A DNA stretch of 64,000 nt from Chrysomallon squamiferum. Taxonomy: Eukaryota > Mollusca > Gastropoda > Neomphalida > Peltospiridae. The notes beneath the pieces were generated by a model. It was not told where the DNA came from. It was given only the letters and a program-made list of their open reading frames with translations, and made no database searches. The stretch covers positions 17,930,342 through 17,994,341 of the forward strand of contig CM022679.1 of NCBI GenBank assembly GCA_012295275.1. Reading direction: 5' to 3'. The position numbers and the translations under genes were made by a program. Shown in pieces: positions 39,901-49,610 of this stretch (the first letter of the stretch is position 1; each line of letters starts with the position of its first letter).

Positions 39901-41001
39901 TTTTGACTTTCAGACTTGAATTCTGAGCACAAACTCATTTTTTTGCTGGACATATTAATATAAAATTAATTATGATGTTAAATATTTTATTATACATGGT
40001 ATTAATTATTAAATTGCCTTGAACATTTCTTGAATTTTTTTTTTTTTAACTTGGATCATTTGAATTAAAACAAAATAATCTGTATCAATAATTAACATTG
40101 AAAGTGAAATAAGAATTAGGATCTATATACTAATTTTCTAGTATCAATGAAAACTTTCTTCTGCAATCAAGTGAGATCGATTGGGCAAGATTGCTGGAAA
40201 CCCTAACTACACTTAAAAAATCATTTTAAATATAAAGCATGTATTTTATTCTTAAACAGAATAAAAGACAAGTGTATAATACTAACATTGTTGATATCAC
40301 AGTCTGTTTCAGCAGCAAAACGTGAAAAAAAATGATATCTTTTTAAGCAGATTGGACTGCCTGCAGCTTTGCTAAGGACTGTTACGTTTCAATGATGTCT
40401 TTTCAGAACAGATCATGTACAAAAATAAATAGATAAAAATTAAATGAATTCTTTAATAGGTTTATAAGAAAGGTTAATTAAATTATCATAATAACTGACT
40501 TACTGAGATGGTGTCAAATTCAGTCAAGAACCAAGATCTAATTTGCCATTTTGAAAAACCTATCAATTAATCAGTGATAGCAGCTGTTAAACTGGAATTG
40601 GCCATTGCCCAGGTGTATGTTATACTTAGTTTAAAATGCCTTTTAAAAAGAAATTGTTCCATGCAATTCATAATGTTACAGGTTGCTTGTAAGCAAGTTA
40701 AGAATTTAAAAACCACCATTGTTGTACATTTTGTATAATGTTTGATTGAAATGTATCTGTCTGCACTATCCACTTGAAGCTTTTTAAGAGACCATTTTTA
40801 TGTGCAATATGAAATTAAAATATCCACTTACAATTAAGATAACACTATCATTAAATTTTCCAATGCTTTGGCTTTCAGGTGAACATATTTCTCCTTATGT
40901 TGGTATGTACCTCATTTGTGCATCCTGCTTACCAGTGGTATACAGCTCAACAGATTGAAACATTTACACTGAAAGAGGAAGCAAAGAAACGGGCTCATTG
41001 A
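30989..41001 (+). CDS. SLC43A: SLC43-family solute transporter (LAT3/LAT4/EEG1-like), 10 coding exons
   Basis: A major-facilitator plasma-membrane transporter. Vertebrate members carry large neutral amino acids (A1, A2) or purine nucleobases (A3). Coding exons: 30989-31410, 31745-31791, 32157-32233, 32865-32957, 36072-36309, 36721-36903, 37706-37807, 38601-38790, 39037-39151 and 40879-41001. All junctions are GT...AG and in frame, giving 529 codons, within the family range (about 490-570). Landmarks: first membrane helix from about residue 12; an extracellular loop with N-glycosylation sequons at N55, N67 and N88; an MFS motif-A-like GHINYKFGTRTTR (125-137); GIGGIPLLVTNTQISNLF; GAFDSSAAVQLIVK; and a long acidic cytosolic loop between helices 6 and 7. 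An acceptor (TTATTTCAG) lies 9 bp before the ATG, so a 5' non-coding exon is expected upstream. The exon 4 donor (GTTATT) is weak. A hAT element lies in the next intron. The subfamily is not assigned. Confidence 0.93.
32982..35658 (+). mobile_element. Decayed hAT transposon in SLC43 intron 4
   Basis: The left end CAGGCATCAAAATAAG at 32982 is inverted at the right end, reading CAGGCATCGAAATAAG on the - strand (to 35658). An imperfect second block (GGTTACCT) follows inside each end. The flanks show a duplicated GCTATTT (7 bp, overlapping the first or last base of the ends), compatible with the 8-bp duplication of hAT elements. The interior encodes a hAT transposase in pieces. A 57-bp tandem duplication lies near 34938-35047. 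The element begins only 24 bp after the exon 4 donor. Confidence 0.75.
33155..34960 (+). pseudogene. Broken hAT transposase (ZNF862/KIAA1586-like group)
   Basis: Successive frames give a zinc-finger-like start (SNNFWFKVNENKK and CKICTENITAMRNEAKLRHNW, 33155-33355), a middle segment with KMSNFGAATADSIKYAID (33890-33960), and the C-terminal dimerisation domain. The last reads SEYPHILLNTEIILAVALAS followed by TSVERGISALNRQLTNASL (34820-34940). The SVERGFS.LN block is diagnostic of hAT transposases, and the DFG.A.A.SI block is known from the ZNF862-type branch. Stops near 33360, 33611, 34017 and 34498 break the frame. It cannot make a full protein. Confidence 0.7.
39330..40750 (+). repeat. AT-rich dispersed repeat, copy 1 (SLC43 intron 9)
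   Basis: Blocks of this intron recur in the same order at about 60975-62135: CCAAAATTT...ATTTATATCCATTTTAATTT, GACTTACTGAGATGGTGYCA with the GATCTAATTTGC block, and ACAGGTTGCTTGTAAGC. Within this copy a segment of about 65 bp (AATTAATTATGATGTTAAAT through AAATTGCCTT) is duplicated at about 39340 and 39965. No coding potential or terminal repeats were recognised. It is probably a non-autonomous element of unknown type. Confidence 0.55.
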
Positions 41002-42680
41002 AACATATCATCATAAACATTCTAACTGTTGACTGGCTTACTATTTACTTTATTCCATATTCTTTCATGTATAGGTGTATATAAAGCTCAGTGGCATTTG
41101 ATTTAACATATACTTGTGAAAGATTATTAGTTTACTTAGAAGGATTTCTTGCAGTTTGTCAGGCAGTTTTATTTCATGGTATTAGGTCCATTTTGATTAT
41201 AGGAATTTTGTTTAAAAGACAGTGCAATTAATTTATTCTGATCTGTAAACTGAGTAACACAGGGAGAAAATGGTAACAACATTATTGCAGTTGATTAGAA
41301 GAAATAAATAATTTGGAAGTATAAAAAATATTGAAGCCTCTATTAATTTATGTAATCATTACAACTATAAATGTCATGAATAGAATGACATCCATGTTAT
41401 TCATGGCTAAATTACACTTCATTGTTTTCAAAAATTTATCATGAAAAACAACAACAAATAAACAATAATTTTCTAAAATGTATTTAGCCTTTTGTTCATA
41501 CCACTACTGGTACACTTTAAATACATTTTAAGTTAAATCAAAGAAATCTGAAACAGTAAGTTCATTTAAATAATCTTTCTTAAGCTTATGTTGTTTCAGA
41601 ATTATAATATCATCAGTGATAATTCTGATGGTTGAAAACTAAATATTATGTTGTTGTTTTTTCATTGATATTATTGTTATTGCTTACTTTGCACTCCAAA
41701 ATATAAATTTAATGATTTTATAAAGTTTGGTTGCATGCAGTATGCATCCAGACAGTTACTTTATTCAGTTCAGAATTCTATCTGTTTCTAATCAATTAGC
41801 TTGTTAAATGATTAATGAAATATGTGTAGTGCAATGGCTTAAGCAGTGTGACGATGTCTAGGTAGAATGACAGATATGTGCCTTCCCAGAACCTGGCAAG
41901 AAGGGGGAAAATATTTCTGCAAATTTGTTCCAAATCATTTAGTAATTATTCTTTACGGATTTTTAAATTCAGCTGTGTGATAAATATCTAGATTCTCACA
42001 ATATACCAAAATTTAACCATTTTCCTTTGAGTAGTCACATTATTTAATAACTCTTATTGTTGTTTACTTGTATCACATCTTGATTATGTTTTATTTGATC
42101 AATTATTTAACAGTAAGAAACAATTACTTAAATTTGTTATAGTTATTTCCTTTATCTGTTTTTAATTAGTAGATGCACACACACACAATGGTAATTAAAA
42201 AGAATTTCTAAGACATGTATTTTCACACAGATGTTTTTGCTTGCATATTTACATGTTCAAAACATGCTATGCATCTTTCTTTTTTTTTATATATATATCA
42301 AATATATGACAGTATTCTATTAAATTTTAGAAAGCTAGTCATTAAACTGCTACAATTTGTACATTAATCTCATAGTCAGTTTTTGTATATTTTACTTTAA
42401 AAAATTAAACTTTCTTTATTTTGAGGTTTGGTTTTGCAATTAAATTTGAAGATACTGAAGCATTATGTACAACTGATACTGAGATTTACTGCTATAACCA
42501 GTGTTATTTTAAAATCTATTGAAAGACTTTTGTTCTGGTATTAAATTAAGTGACCAGAATGTGTTTTCTTTAAAGTGGTTTATTATATTTTCATATCATT
42601 GTTACAAGTGTGTATTTTATTTTTTCGTACATACTTATGATACTATAATTAAATAAAAATAAGGTTTATATCTATACTGT
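41002..42680 (+). other. SLC43 3' untranslated region (probable)
   Basis: AT-rich sequence follows the TGA. A candidate polyadenylation signal AATAAA at 42652-42657 is the last one before the sequence changes character. Earlier hexamers exist (for example near 41306 and 41456), so shorter transcripts are possible. The end was not verified. Confidence 0.35.
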
Positions 42681-45001
42681 TGTTTTTATTTATAAGCAAA
42701 TAAGAAGGGCAAACTGTTTTGGGCAAAAGTTCCAAGATAAAATTAGTTTCTTTACAGAGAAGAAAAAAAATCATTTGACACAATAAATAAACTAAAATAA
42801 TTTATGGTTAGAATTAAGTTTATTTCAGCAACAGTGAAATCATTTGCCGTTTCCTGATGCAAGGAGATATGAAGGGAGGTAACTCTGACACTAAGAGAAA
42901 CTCCAAAGCAATATTGACCATTAAAACAAAATAACAGTAATAAAATAGATAATTGCTACATTGAAATGTATACCATCTTGTTACAAATATATAATCAAAA
43001 GCAACTGCAAAAATCAAATATTCATTTATAAAAACAAAATGCTTTTCAGGAGATATTTTGGTGAAAAAAAATAGAACTCTGCCATAATTTTAAAACAAAC
43101 ATTTATGGCAAATATAATAAAATCTGTGTCCTAAAATTTGCATTGATCTTCATAAGATGTTTGCTTACTATACAAATTATTTTCATCAATTTGATACCCA
43201 AATCGGTGTGCTTAATGCAACTTTGATTGTGACTAATAAAATAAATATTGCTTAAATGTATAAGCCTACATAACAACAAATAACTAGTGGCTCTTACACC
43301 AGAATGCTCTGTGACACAATCTTCCCATAGGTTTTGGTGAAATAATGTTTTCTGAATGGTCTTAATGTTATTCCTTTTTTGACAAAACTGGATCCAAGCA
43401 ACACACCAATGAATTTAAAACCAGTCTTTTGTTTATTAACTTGTTCTAATCAGGTCCCCACTCAAAAAATACGGTCTGCTGTTACATCTAACAAGTTTAG
43501 AACAGAATGGATGTGAGCATTTCTTCATGTGCCAATGCCAGGCCCTACTATGAAAATAGTCATTAGGAAACAAGGTATGAATTGGCTGTAGTATTAATCA
43601 AAATAAAGAACATAACCAAACTGAGCAGGTAAATTTGGTCAGAATCATCTGCTTGAGGCTAGGGATGGCTATAAATTTGCTTCAGATAGTGATGAACTTT
43701 GTAAATAGTGGATAGTCATCAGATAAACCAAATAAAATGCTATTGACTTTCTGTGAATAAAATCAGTGGAACAAAAGACTAGATGTCATTATAGATCTTT
43801 TGATAAAGTTAAATCTAGCACTCGTTTATTTGGCATTTTTTTGTTTTTGTGGACATGCAGTCTGAAATATAGGGTAGAATGAATGCAACTAGATGGAAGA
43901 TCACATCAAACCATATTTTGTGCATTAGCTAAAGCATATTATTCTGAAACAATTCTTGAAAATCTTCAAAATGTGTGCAAGCGGTGCCACTGTCACTTTA
44001 CAGAACCAGTTCTATGGTTATAACCAAGTTATATTCACATTCTCATGAACCTTAAGTTGATGTTGTGTCTACCTGGCACTGAAAGGGAATGAGCAATAGG
44101 AGATTTAGACATCAACAACAGCGTATTTATTTATTCATAGGTGAATCCATATTTAATCTCAGCTATGCTGATGGGCAGATGCTGGTAGGACAACGACATA
44201 AAGAGGTTGTAGTATGATGATATGATGTTGAATCAGCATGCAAGATAGGACAAATCTCCATATCTTCTTAGGGTATTGCAACACCCAAATATAAAGAAAT
44301 TAAATCCTTTGCAGAAATAAAATGTTGCAACAAAGATGGTCATTTATTCAGTTGCTGGATACACATGGTGGCAACAACTATTACTGACATTTTGTACTAT
44401 ATAACCAGAAATTCTTTGGTACAGCTTGCATAGTAAGTGGTGGTTAATGAAAATATAGGGTTTTTTTTCAAATTAGTGTTCACAATATAGCATGACTGAA
44501 CAGAATTTGCATATTTTAACTGCTATAAGTTTAATGACACTTGACTTAGCACTGATTTTCTATGGCTATCATTTCTAAATACATGTTGCAGAAATACATT
44601 ATGCCTGTGACTGAATGCAGGTTTAAAATGTGTCGTCCCCAAAGTCTTTCCAATTATTCATTAAAGGTGTCCAGTTTCAAGTCATAATATAGAACTTTAG
44701 AAGACAGGCGTTCTTTAATTATTATCAAATATGGCAATTTGCTACGATATTTCACACAGCAGAATGTCCAAGATAGTGCAGCATCTTAATATACTCTTCC
44801 TCCCAACCGTTGGGTACCCAGATGTCATTTGTCTTTTTATAACTAGTCCAAACTGGTATGCTCCTATTTTATTTGTGATAATTTGGGGCAGATATATACC
44901 GATTTACTAGCAATGCTAACGGTCGCCAGGATCACTCGCTACCTCCCCCCCCACAAAATGTTGCACTAATTTATTATATATTTTAAAGCACAATGGTATC
45001 A
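42681..45001. other. Intergenic between SLC43 and the nuclease/CXC element
   Basis: No gene was recognised. At 42871-42885 is GAAGGGAGGTAACTC, a motif I remember as frequent in mollusc genomes. A 45-codon open frame on the - strand near 43430-43290 matches no family I know. Confidence 0.4.
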
Positions 45002-45138
45002 ATAGTCCGGTTGCCAAACCCCAGATTTTTGGAGAACCTTGCAATACAGTCCGTACAAAGTCTTTTTGCTGTTTCTATACCTCCGAGATGTGCTCTTTAA
45101 GAATCTGAAGACGCCACTCTGTCATCCTTGGGCTATCC

Positions 45139-45510
45139 GCACAATATGCAAATTAAGGCCGCCATTACTAACTTCTTGTTTTCGTCAATATCTCAGTAAC
45201 TATGCATGGTATCAAAATAATGTTGGTGTCTATCCCCATGTTTTGAGGGGTAAAGATTCAGATTAAGCCATTTCAGTCAAGATCACACCAATATTTTGTG
45301 CTGAATAGGCATATTAAGGCCGCCATTACAGAAAATCTCGTTTTCGTCAATATCTCAGTAACTACACATGGTATCAAAATAATTTTGGTGTCTATACACA
45401 TGTTTTTAGGGGTAAAGAATCAGATTAAACCATTACATTATTGATCACACCAATATTTTCTGCAAAATATGCAAATAAGGACCGACATTATTGATAATAT
45501 CAGTAATAGC
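45139..45510 (+). repeat. Left inverted-repeat arm with tandem units
   Basis: Two units of 161 and 162 bp each open GC...ATATGC or GC...AGGCATATTAAGG and contain GGCCGCCATTA, ATATCTCAGTAACTA, ATGGTATCAAAATAAT and AGATTAA. A shorter third copy follows from 45462. The right arm (47640-47973) is the inverse. Tandem copies inside terminal repeats often serve as transposase binding sites; that role is inferred. Confidence 0.75.
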
Positions 45511-45603
45511 GGCCTGGTAAAAGCAGGCACTTCTCTGTTATTGAAACGCCTGGTTCTGCCAGAGTGGCTCACATATATCTTCTCTTCCAGGTAGAGCTGA
45601 AAG

Positions 45604-47610
45604 ATGGAAGGGTGCTGCATCTTTTGTAAAGAAGATGGAAGCAAGAAGGAACTTAGCGTCGCAGGGACTGACAGGATACAGACTATCATTGAATCAAGTA
45701 AACGGAGATTTGATTATCTGCATGAAGATCTTGAAACTAGACTGTTGGCAGACAAAGATTTAGAGGTGCTTTGTCATAGAGATTGTGTATCCACATATAC
45801 ATCCAAATCTCACTTCAAGAGACACTTGAATAAACTGAGCGCATCAAAAGGTTCTGAACAGTCATCTGCAGGAAAACGTCTGCGTCGGTCCGGATCGACA
45901 ACATTCAACTTCAGGCAACATTGCCTTTTCTGCGGTGAGGAATGCCTTGTCATTGATCTTAAGCATCCGTATCGTTGGCGCAGGGTTGTTCTTTGTAAGA
46001 CAGCGGACCGTGGTGAGGGGAGAAAGACTTTTAAGGAAACCCTTGTAGATGTCTGTAGAGCTCGTCACGACGACTGGGGACGCGAGGTAGAGATACGTTT
46101 GGCTGGGGCAGTGAGTGATCTGCATGCAGCAGATTGTACATACTGTTACAAGAAATTTTGTTCACCTCGGTCAGTGAAGTCAGCTTCAGCAGCATCTAGT
46201 AGTAGCCAAGAGGAGGTGGATGTGGCTTTTGAAACGACAGTCAGTGCAGTGAGAGCAGAATCATCGCGAGTGTGGAATTCCATCGAATTATACGACCTAT
46301 ACCAGTACAATGGTGGAAGAGACATTAGCCGCCGAACCTTAGTCTCCAAGTTGTTAGAATACTTTGGTTCGGATCTTCTTGTGCTGAGTGGCACAGGTGT
46401 TGCTAGTCTGCTCGTGTTTCGAAGTTTGCTGAGACTAGTGCCGAGCAGTGATGAAGATGATGTTGAGATTGGACTGGAAAAGGTTGCTCACCAGATTATC
46501 CATGATGTAAAGGAATCATGGGTTGATGAAAAGAACTATCATGCCAGAGCTGATATGGACATTGCCCTTGACTGTGTCAGATCCACATTGTTATCCTTGC
46601 TATCAAAGCTTTCTACAAAGTTGGATCACACCTTACCAGACGCTCTCATCGGAAACATTGTTACTAATGCATTGTTACTAATAATCATACAGTAGATGGT
46701 TAAGGCAGCTGAAAGTGGCGTGAAAAGAATCAACATCGTATGTGAGGACACAGACGTTTTCGTCCTCCTACTGCACTTCTACACAAAGTTGAACCTGACC
46801 TGTCGTCTTACAGTGGAAGGACCAAGTGCTGAACGAACTACTATAGACATTGGGGCAACAGCAAATGAACATGGACACTTGCTTTCACAACTGCCAGCCG
46901 CCCATGCCCTCTCAGGCTGTGACACTGTGGCTCAGTGCTTCGGAGTAGGAAAAAGCACCGTCATCAAGGTCCTTAAGAGTGGTGTAGAACTGCTCAAATT
47001 GGGCGTATTATCTGAGGACATAGGTGACATCAGTGAAGAAGCGACAACATTCATGGCTGCCTGCTACGGGGTCAAAAGCTTGGTGACATCGAACATGTCT
47101 GAGGTCCGTGGAGAAGTCTGGTCGCGAAGGATGGGTAGAAAAAATTTGACAAAGGCTCCAGATCTTAAGTCACTTCCACCTTCTAAAGAGGCATTCGAAG
47201 AGAACGTAAAGCGGGCGCACATTCAGACTGCCATTTGGAAATCAGCTCTCAACTCAGAACCTCCAGCATTAGATCCTGTCGAGTTCGGATGGGAACGTGA
47301 CGAACGCAATAGATGCTTGATCCCAGTAACATTGCAACCAAATATTAGTGTTGCTCCACCGGAGGTGCTGGAAATGATAAGGTGTGGTTGTGCTACGGAT
47401 ACACCCTGTTCGACAGCAATGTGTGGATGCTATACAGCTCACTTGCCATGCACAATGTTTTGTGGATGTCACGGAGAAGCACACTGCCGGAATGAGCACA
47501 CCCGACGGGTTGATGACTATGACAATGTTGTTGAAAGTGACTTGTTTGAGGACCGAGTCAAATCAGTAATGGCAACATGCATCAGCATAAGAAAAGGGGA
47601 TGTTCTGTAA
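45604..47610 (+). pseudogene. Transposon protein: N-terminal cysteine motifs, XPG/FEN-like nuclease half-domain, CXC zinc domain
   Basis: A single frame runs from the ATG at 45604 to 47610, broken only by TAG at 46693-46695 (363 codons before, 304 after). The first part has Cys pairs near its start (C4, C5, C8), a CHRDC block near residue 60, and a second set (HCLFCGEEC) near 107. After the stop come VCEDTDVFVLLL (residues 15-26 of that part) and HALSGCDT (70-77), followed by GVGK (83-86). These correspond to the ED.D and GCD...G.G blocks of FEN/XPG nucleases. A tesmin-like CXC array spans 230-264 with nine cysteines (RCGCATDTPC, MCGCYTAHLPC, FCGCHGEAHC). The upstream acidic EAD block that relatives carry just before this region is not visible, so an internal deletion at the TAG junction is likely. 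Catalytic competence is improbable. Base composition is visibly less AT-rich than the surroundings. Confidence 0.7.
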
Positions 47611-47639
47611 CGACTCGGATATACACTGAAGTTGATTTT

Positions 47640-47973
47640 TGCATATTTTGCAGAAAATATTGGTGTGATCAATAATGTAATGGTTTAATCTGATTCTTTA
47701 CCCCTGAAAACGTGTATAGACACCAAAATTATTTTGATACCATGTGTAGTTACTGAGATATTGACGAAAACGAGATTTTCTGTAATGGCGGCCTTAATAT
47801 GCCTATTCAGCACAAAATATTGGTGTGATCTTGACTGAAATGGCTTAATCTGAATCTTTACCCCTCAAAACACGGGGATAGACACCAAAATTATTTTGAT
47901 ACCATGCATAGTTACTGAGATATTTACGAAAACAAGATTTTACGTAATGGCGGCCTTAATTTGCATATTGTGC
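47640..47973 (-). repeat. Right inverted-repeat arm with tandem units
   Basis: Inverse counterpart of the left arm, with units of 160 and 162 bp. Unit A' (47812-47973) is closer to unit A than to its neighbour B', and B' is closer to B. The duplication therefore predates this insertion and was inherited in both arms. Confidence 0.7.
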
Positions 47974-48106
47974 GGATTGCCAAGGATGACAGAATGGCAT
48001 CATTCAGATTCTTAAAGAGCACATCTCTGAGGTATAGAAACAGCAAAAAAAAAAAAACTTTGTACGGACCGCAATGCACGCTTATCGGTGCCTGCCACCG
48101 GACTAT

Positions 48107-48775
48107 AAGTATCAGATTATTTTGTATGGGGAAATTCTTAAAAAGACGTAATTGAAAATCCGAAAATAACGTGAAACCGGGAAATAATTAAAAATGGCAA
48201 CTGAATATCATAAAAAAATCATAAAAAATGAAAATGTTGATTACACTGAATAGATTTATTTAAACAGAGAATTTACACCTATTTTCTTTCACATTGTGCC
48301 TTGTATTTTGCAAATAACCCCCGTATTTATTGCCTAACAGCCATGTGAAATGAAGCGGTAGTACCCGATTCGTGAAAAATACCATCTCGAGAACGACAAC
48401 TCTTATATATAATATAGTTATCTGCAGAAGTAAAGATTGAAAAATTACCTATTCATCTCACAATCATTTATCAGTTGAAACGGGCCTAAAACAATATTTA
48501 ACTCAGAAAGTCTAACGAGAACATTTTATTGAACAACTAATGCAAATTTGATATCTCTTGAAATAAGTTTTTGGTGACTGAAGGCTGACTTATTATTATT
48601 ATTATTATTTTTAAGCGTCAAAATATTGATATCCGGAAAGTGTATTTTTTAAAAACTTTGAAATGTGATATCTTTTATAGAATTTAGATATCTACAAAAA
48701 GGTTTTTCTTTTTTATATTATTTTTTTTTTTTTTTTAAAATGGGGTTGATTTTCTTTTACTAATAAATCTTCATT

Positions 48776-48817
<42 letters not shown>

Positions 48818-49148
48818 TAAAAATAAATAAATAAAGAGTGAGCATTGCTAGATTTACAATAAACTAAAATCTCTCATTTCGATTATTATTAATATTAAGA
48901 CCGTAATCAATTTATTTTAATTTATGACTTATAGAATTTTGTGAATTATATATATTAAAATCTATATGTATTAGTACTATTGTATTTCTGTTAGACTATC
49001 TGTTATATATTATTTTAAATTTAAATAAAAATTCGGCAAGTTTGTTATAATAATCAGTAAAAATGCATCTGCTGGATCGCAAATCGCGTTGTAAGAAGCG
49101 AGAAAATGCGAGAGTTCTTTTTTTTAACCAAGATATTTAGCATTCAAT
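48107..49148. other. Upstream region of CaMKII
   Basis: AT-rich with a (TAA)n tract at about 48778-48811. The last 100 bp before the start codon gain CpGs (AATCGCGTTG, AAGCGAG, ATGCGAGAG), suggesting a small promoter zone. No TATA box was chosen. Confidence 0.4.
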
Positions 49149-49160
49149 ATGGCGGCACAG
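49143..49160 (+). promoter_or_regulatory. YY1-like ATATGGCGGCAC at the CaMKII start codon
   Basis: The ATG is embedded in AATATGGCGGC, an almost perfect YY1 core. This suggests that transcription starts just upstream of the ATG, in the short CpG-containing stretch at 49070-49120. Inferred from motif and position only. Confidence 0.45.
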
Positions 49161-49610
49161 ACGTCGACAGTAAAATTTAGTGATATATACGAATTAAAAG
49201 AGGAATTAGGAAAGTAAGTACGGGAAGTTGGCAGTTTTAGGCTTTTGTTTTATGACAAATATCCAATATACACGCCGAGTGGAACCTGATTTAACATCAG
49301 CAAGAAATTCGGTTATGGATATGTCTGTTCCGCGGAAACGAGACTAAGACTGTCAACGCGACTGAAAGTGATACCGATATTAATGATACCGTTTTCTTCC
49401 ATCCTTTTTGTATTAAATAAATTATCCTATTTATCGTTTAAATTTTAATCGTTAAACTTTCTTTAGTTTTAGTATAAATTTGTATGAATTGAACATTTAT
49501 TTTGTTTATCTTCAGAGGAGCATTTTCCATAGTACGGAGATGTGTACAGAAAGCTACAGGATTGGAATTTGCTGCTAAAATAATTAACACAAAGAAATTA
49601 TCAGCAAGAG
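49149..49610 (+). CDS. CAMK2: Calcium/calmodulin-dependent protein kinase II, first two coding exons (partial)
   Basis: Exon 1 is 49149-49213 (ends within a codon, donor GTAAGT). Exon 2 is 49516-49610 (acceptor TTCAG, donor GTAAGG). Together they encode residues 1-53 of the kinase N-lobe: a short variable start, [18 protein letters not shown] with the glycine-rich loop (G21-V28), and [15 protein letters not shown] with the ATP-binding lysine K43. The sequence is unmistakably CaMKII, a multifunctional Ser/Thr kinase that assembles as a dodecamer and decodes calcium signals at synapses and in muscle. The exon boundaries fit those of animal CaMKII genes. The next exon (normally starting DHQKLEREARI) was not found before the right edge, so the second intron exceeds 14 kb and the gene continues outside the window. 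Confidence 0.93.

Larger units (their letters stand above)
45002..48106 (+). mobile_element. 3.1-kb DNA element with long inverted repeats, XPG/FEN-like nuclease and CXC domain (Academ-like)
   Basis: The tips ATAGTCCGGT (45002) and ACCGGACTAT (48097-48106) are inverted, and similarity continues inward for about 470 bp on each side. Each arm contains two tandem units of about 160 bp plus a partial third (45139-45299, 45300-45461, from 45462; and inverted 47812-47973, 47652-47811, to 47651). Between the arms lies one long gene on the + strand, interrupted by a single TAG. TATCA occurs near both tips (directly before the left, 3 bp beyond the right), so the target duplication is not settled. Academ transposons, as I recall, combine an XPG-type nuclease with short target duplications; assignment is tentative. 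Confidence 0.75.

Noticed and set aside
43290-43430. 45-codon - strand open stretch (contains ITLRPFRKHYFTKTYGK)
   Set aside because: Looks protein-like, but I know no family for it and the flanks have stops. Left unassigned.
45862-46394. Antisense frames within the nuclease/CXC gene
   Set aside because: They are shadows of the + strand gene, which has the zinc-binding and nuclease motifs.
45000-48112. TATCA at both sides as a 5-bp target duplication
   Set aside because: On the right it lies 3 bp outside the inverted tip, so it is not a clean duplication. It is noted but not asserted.
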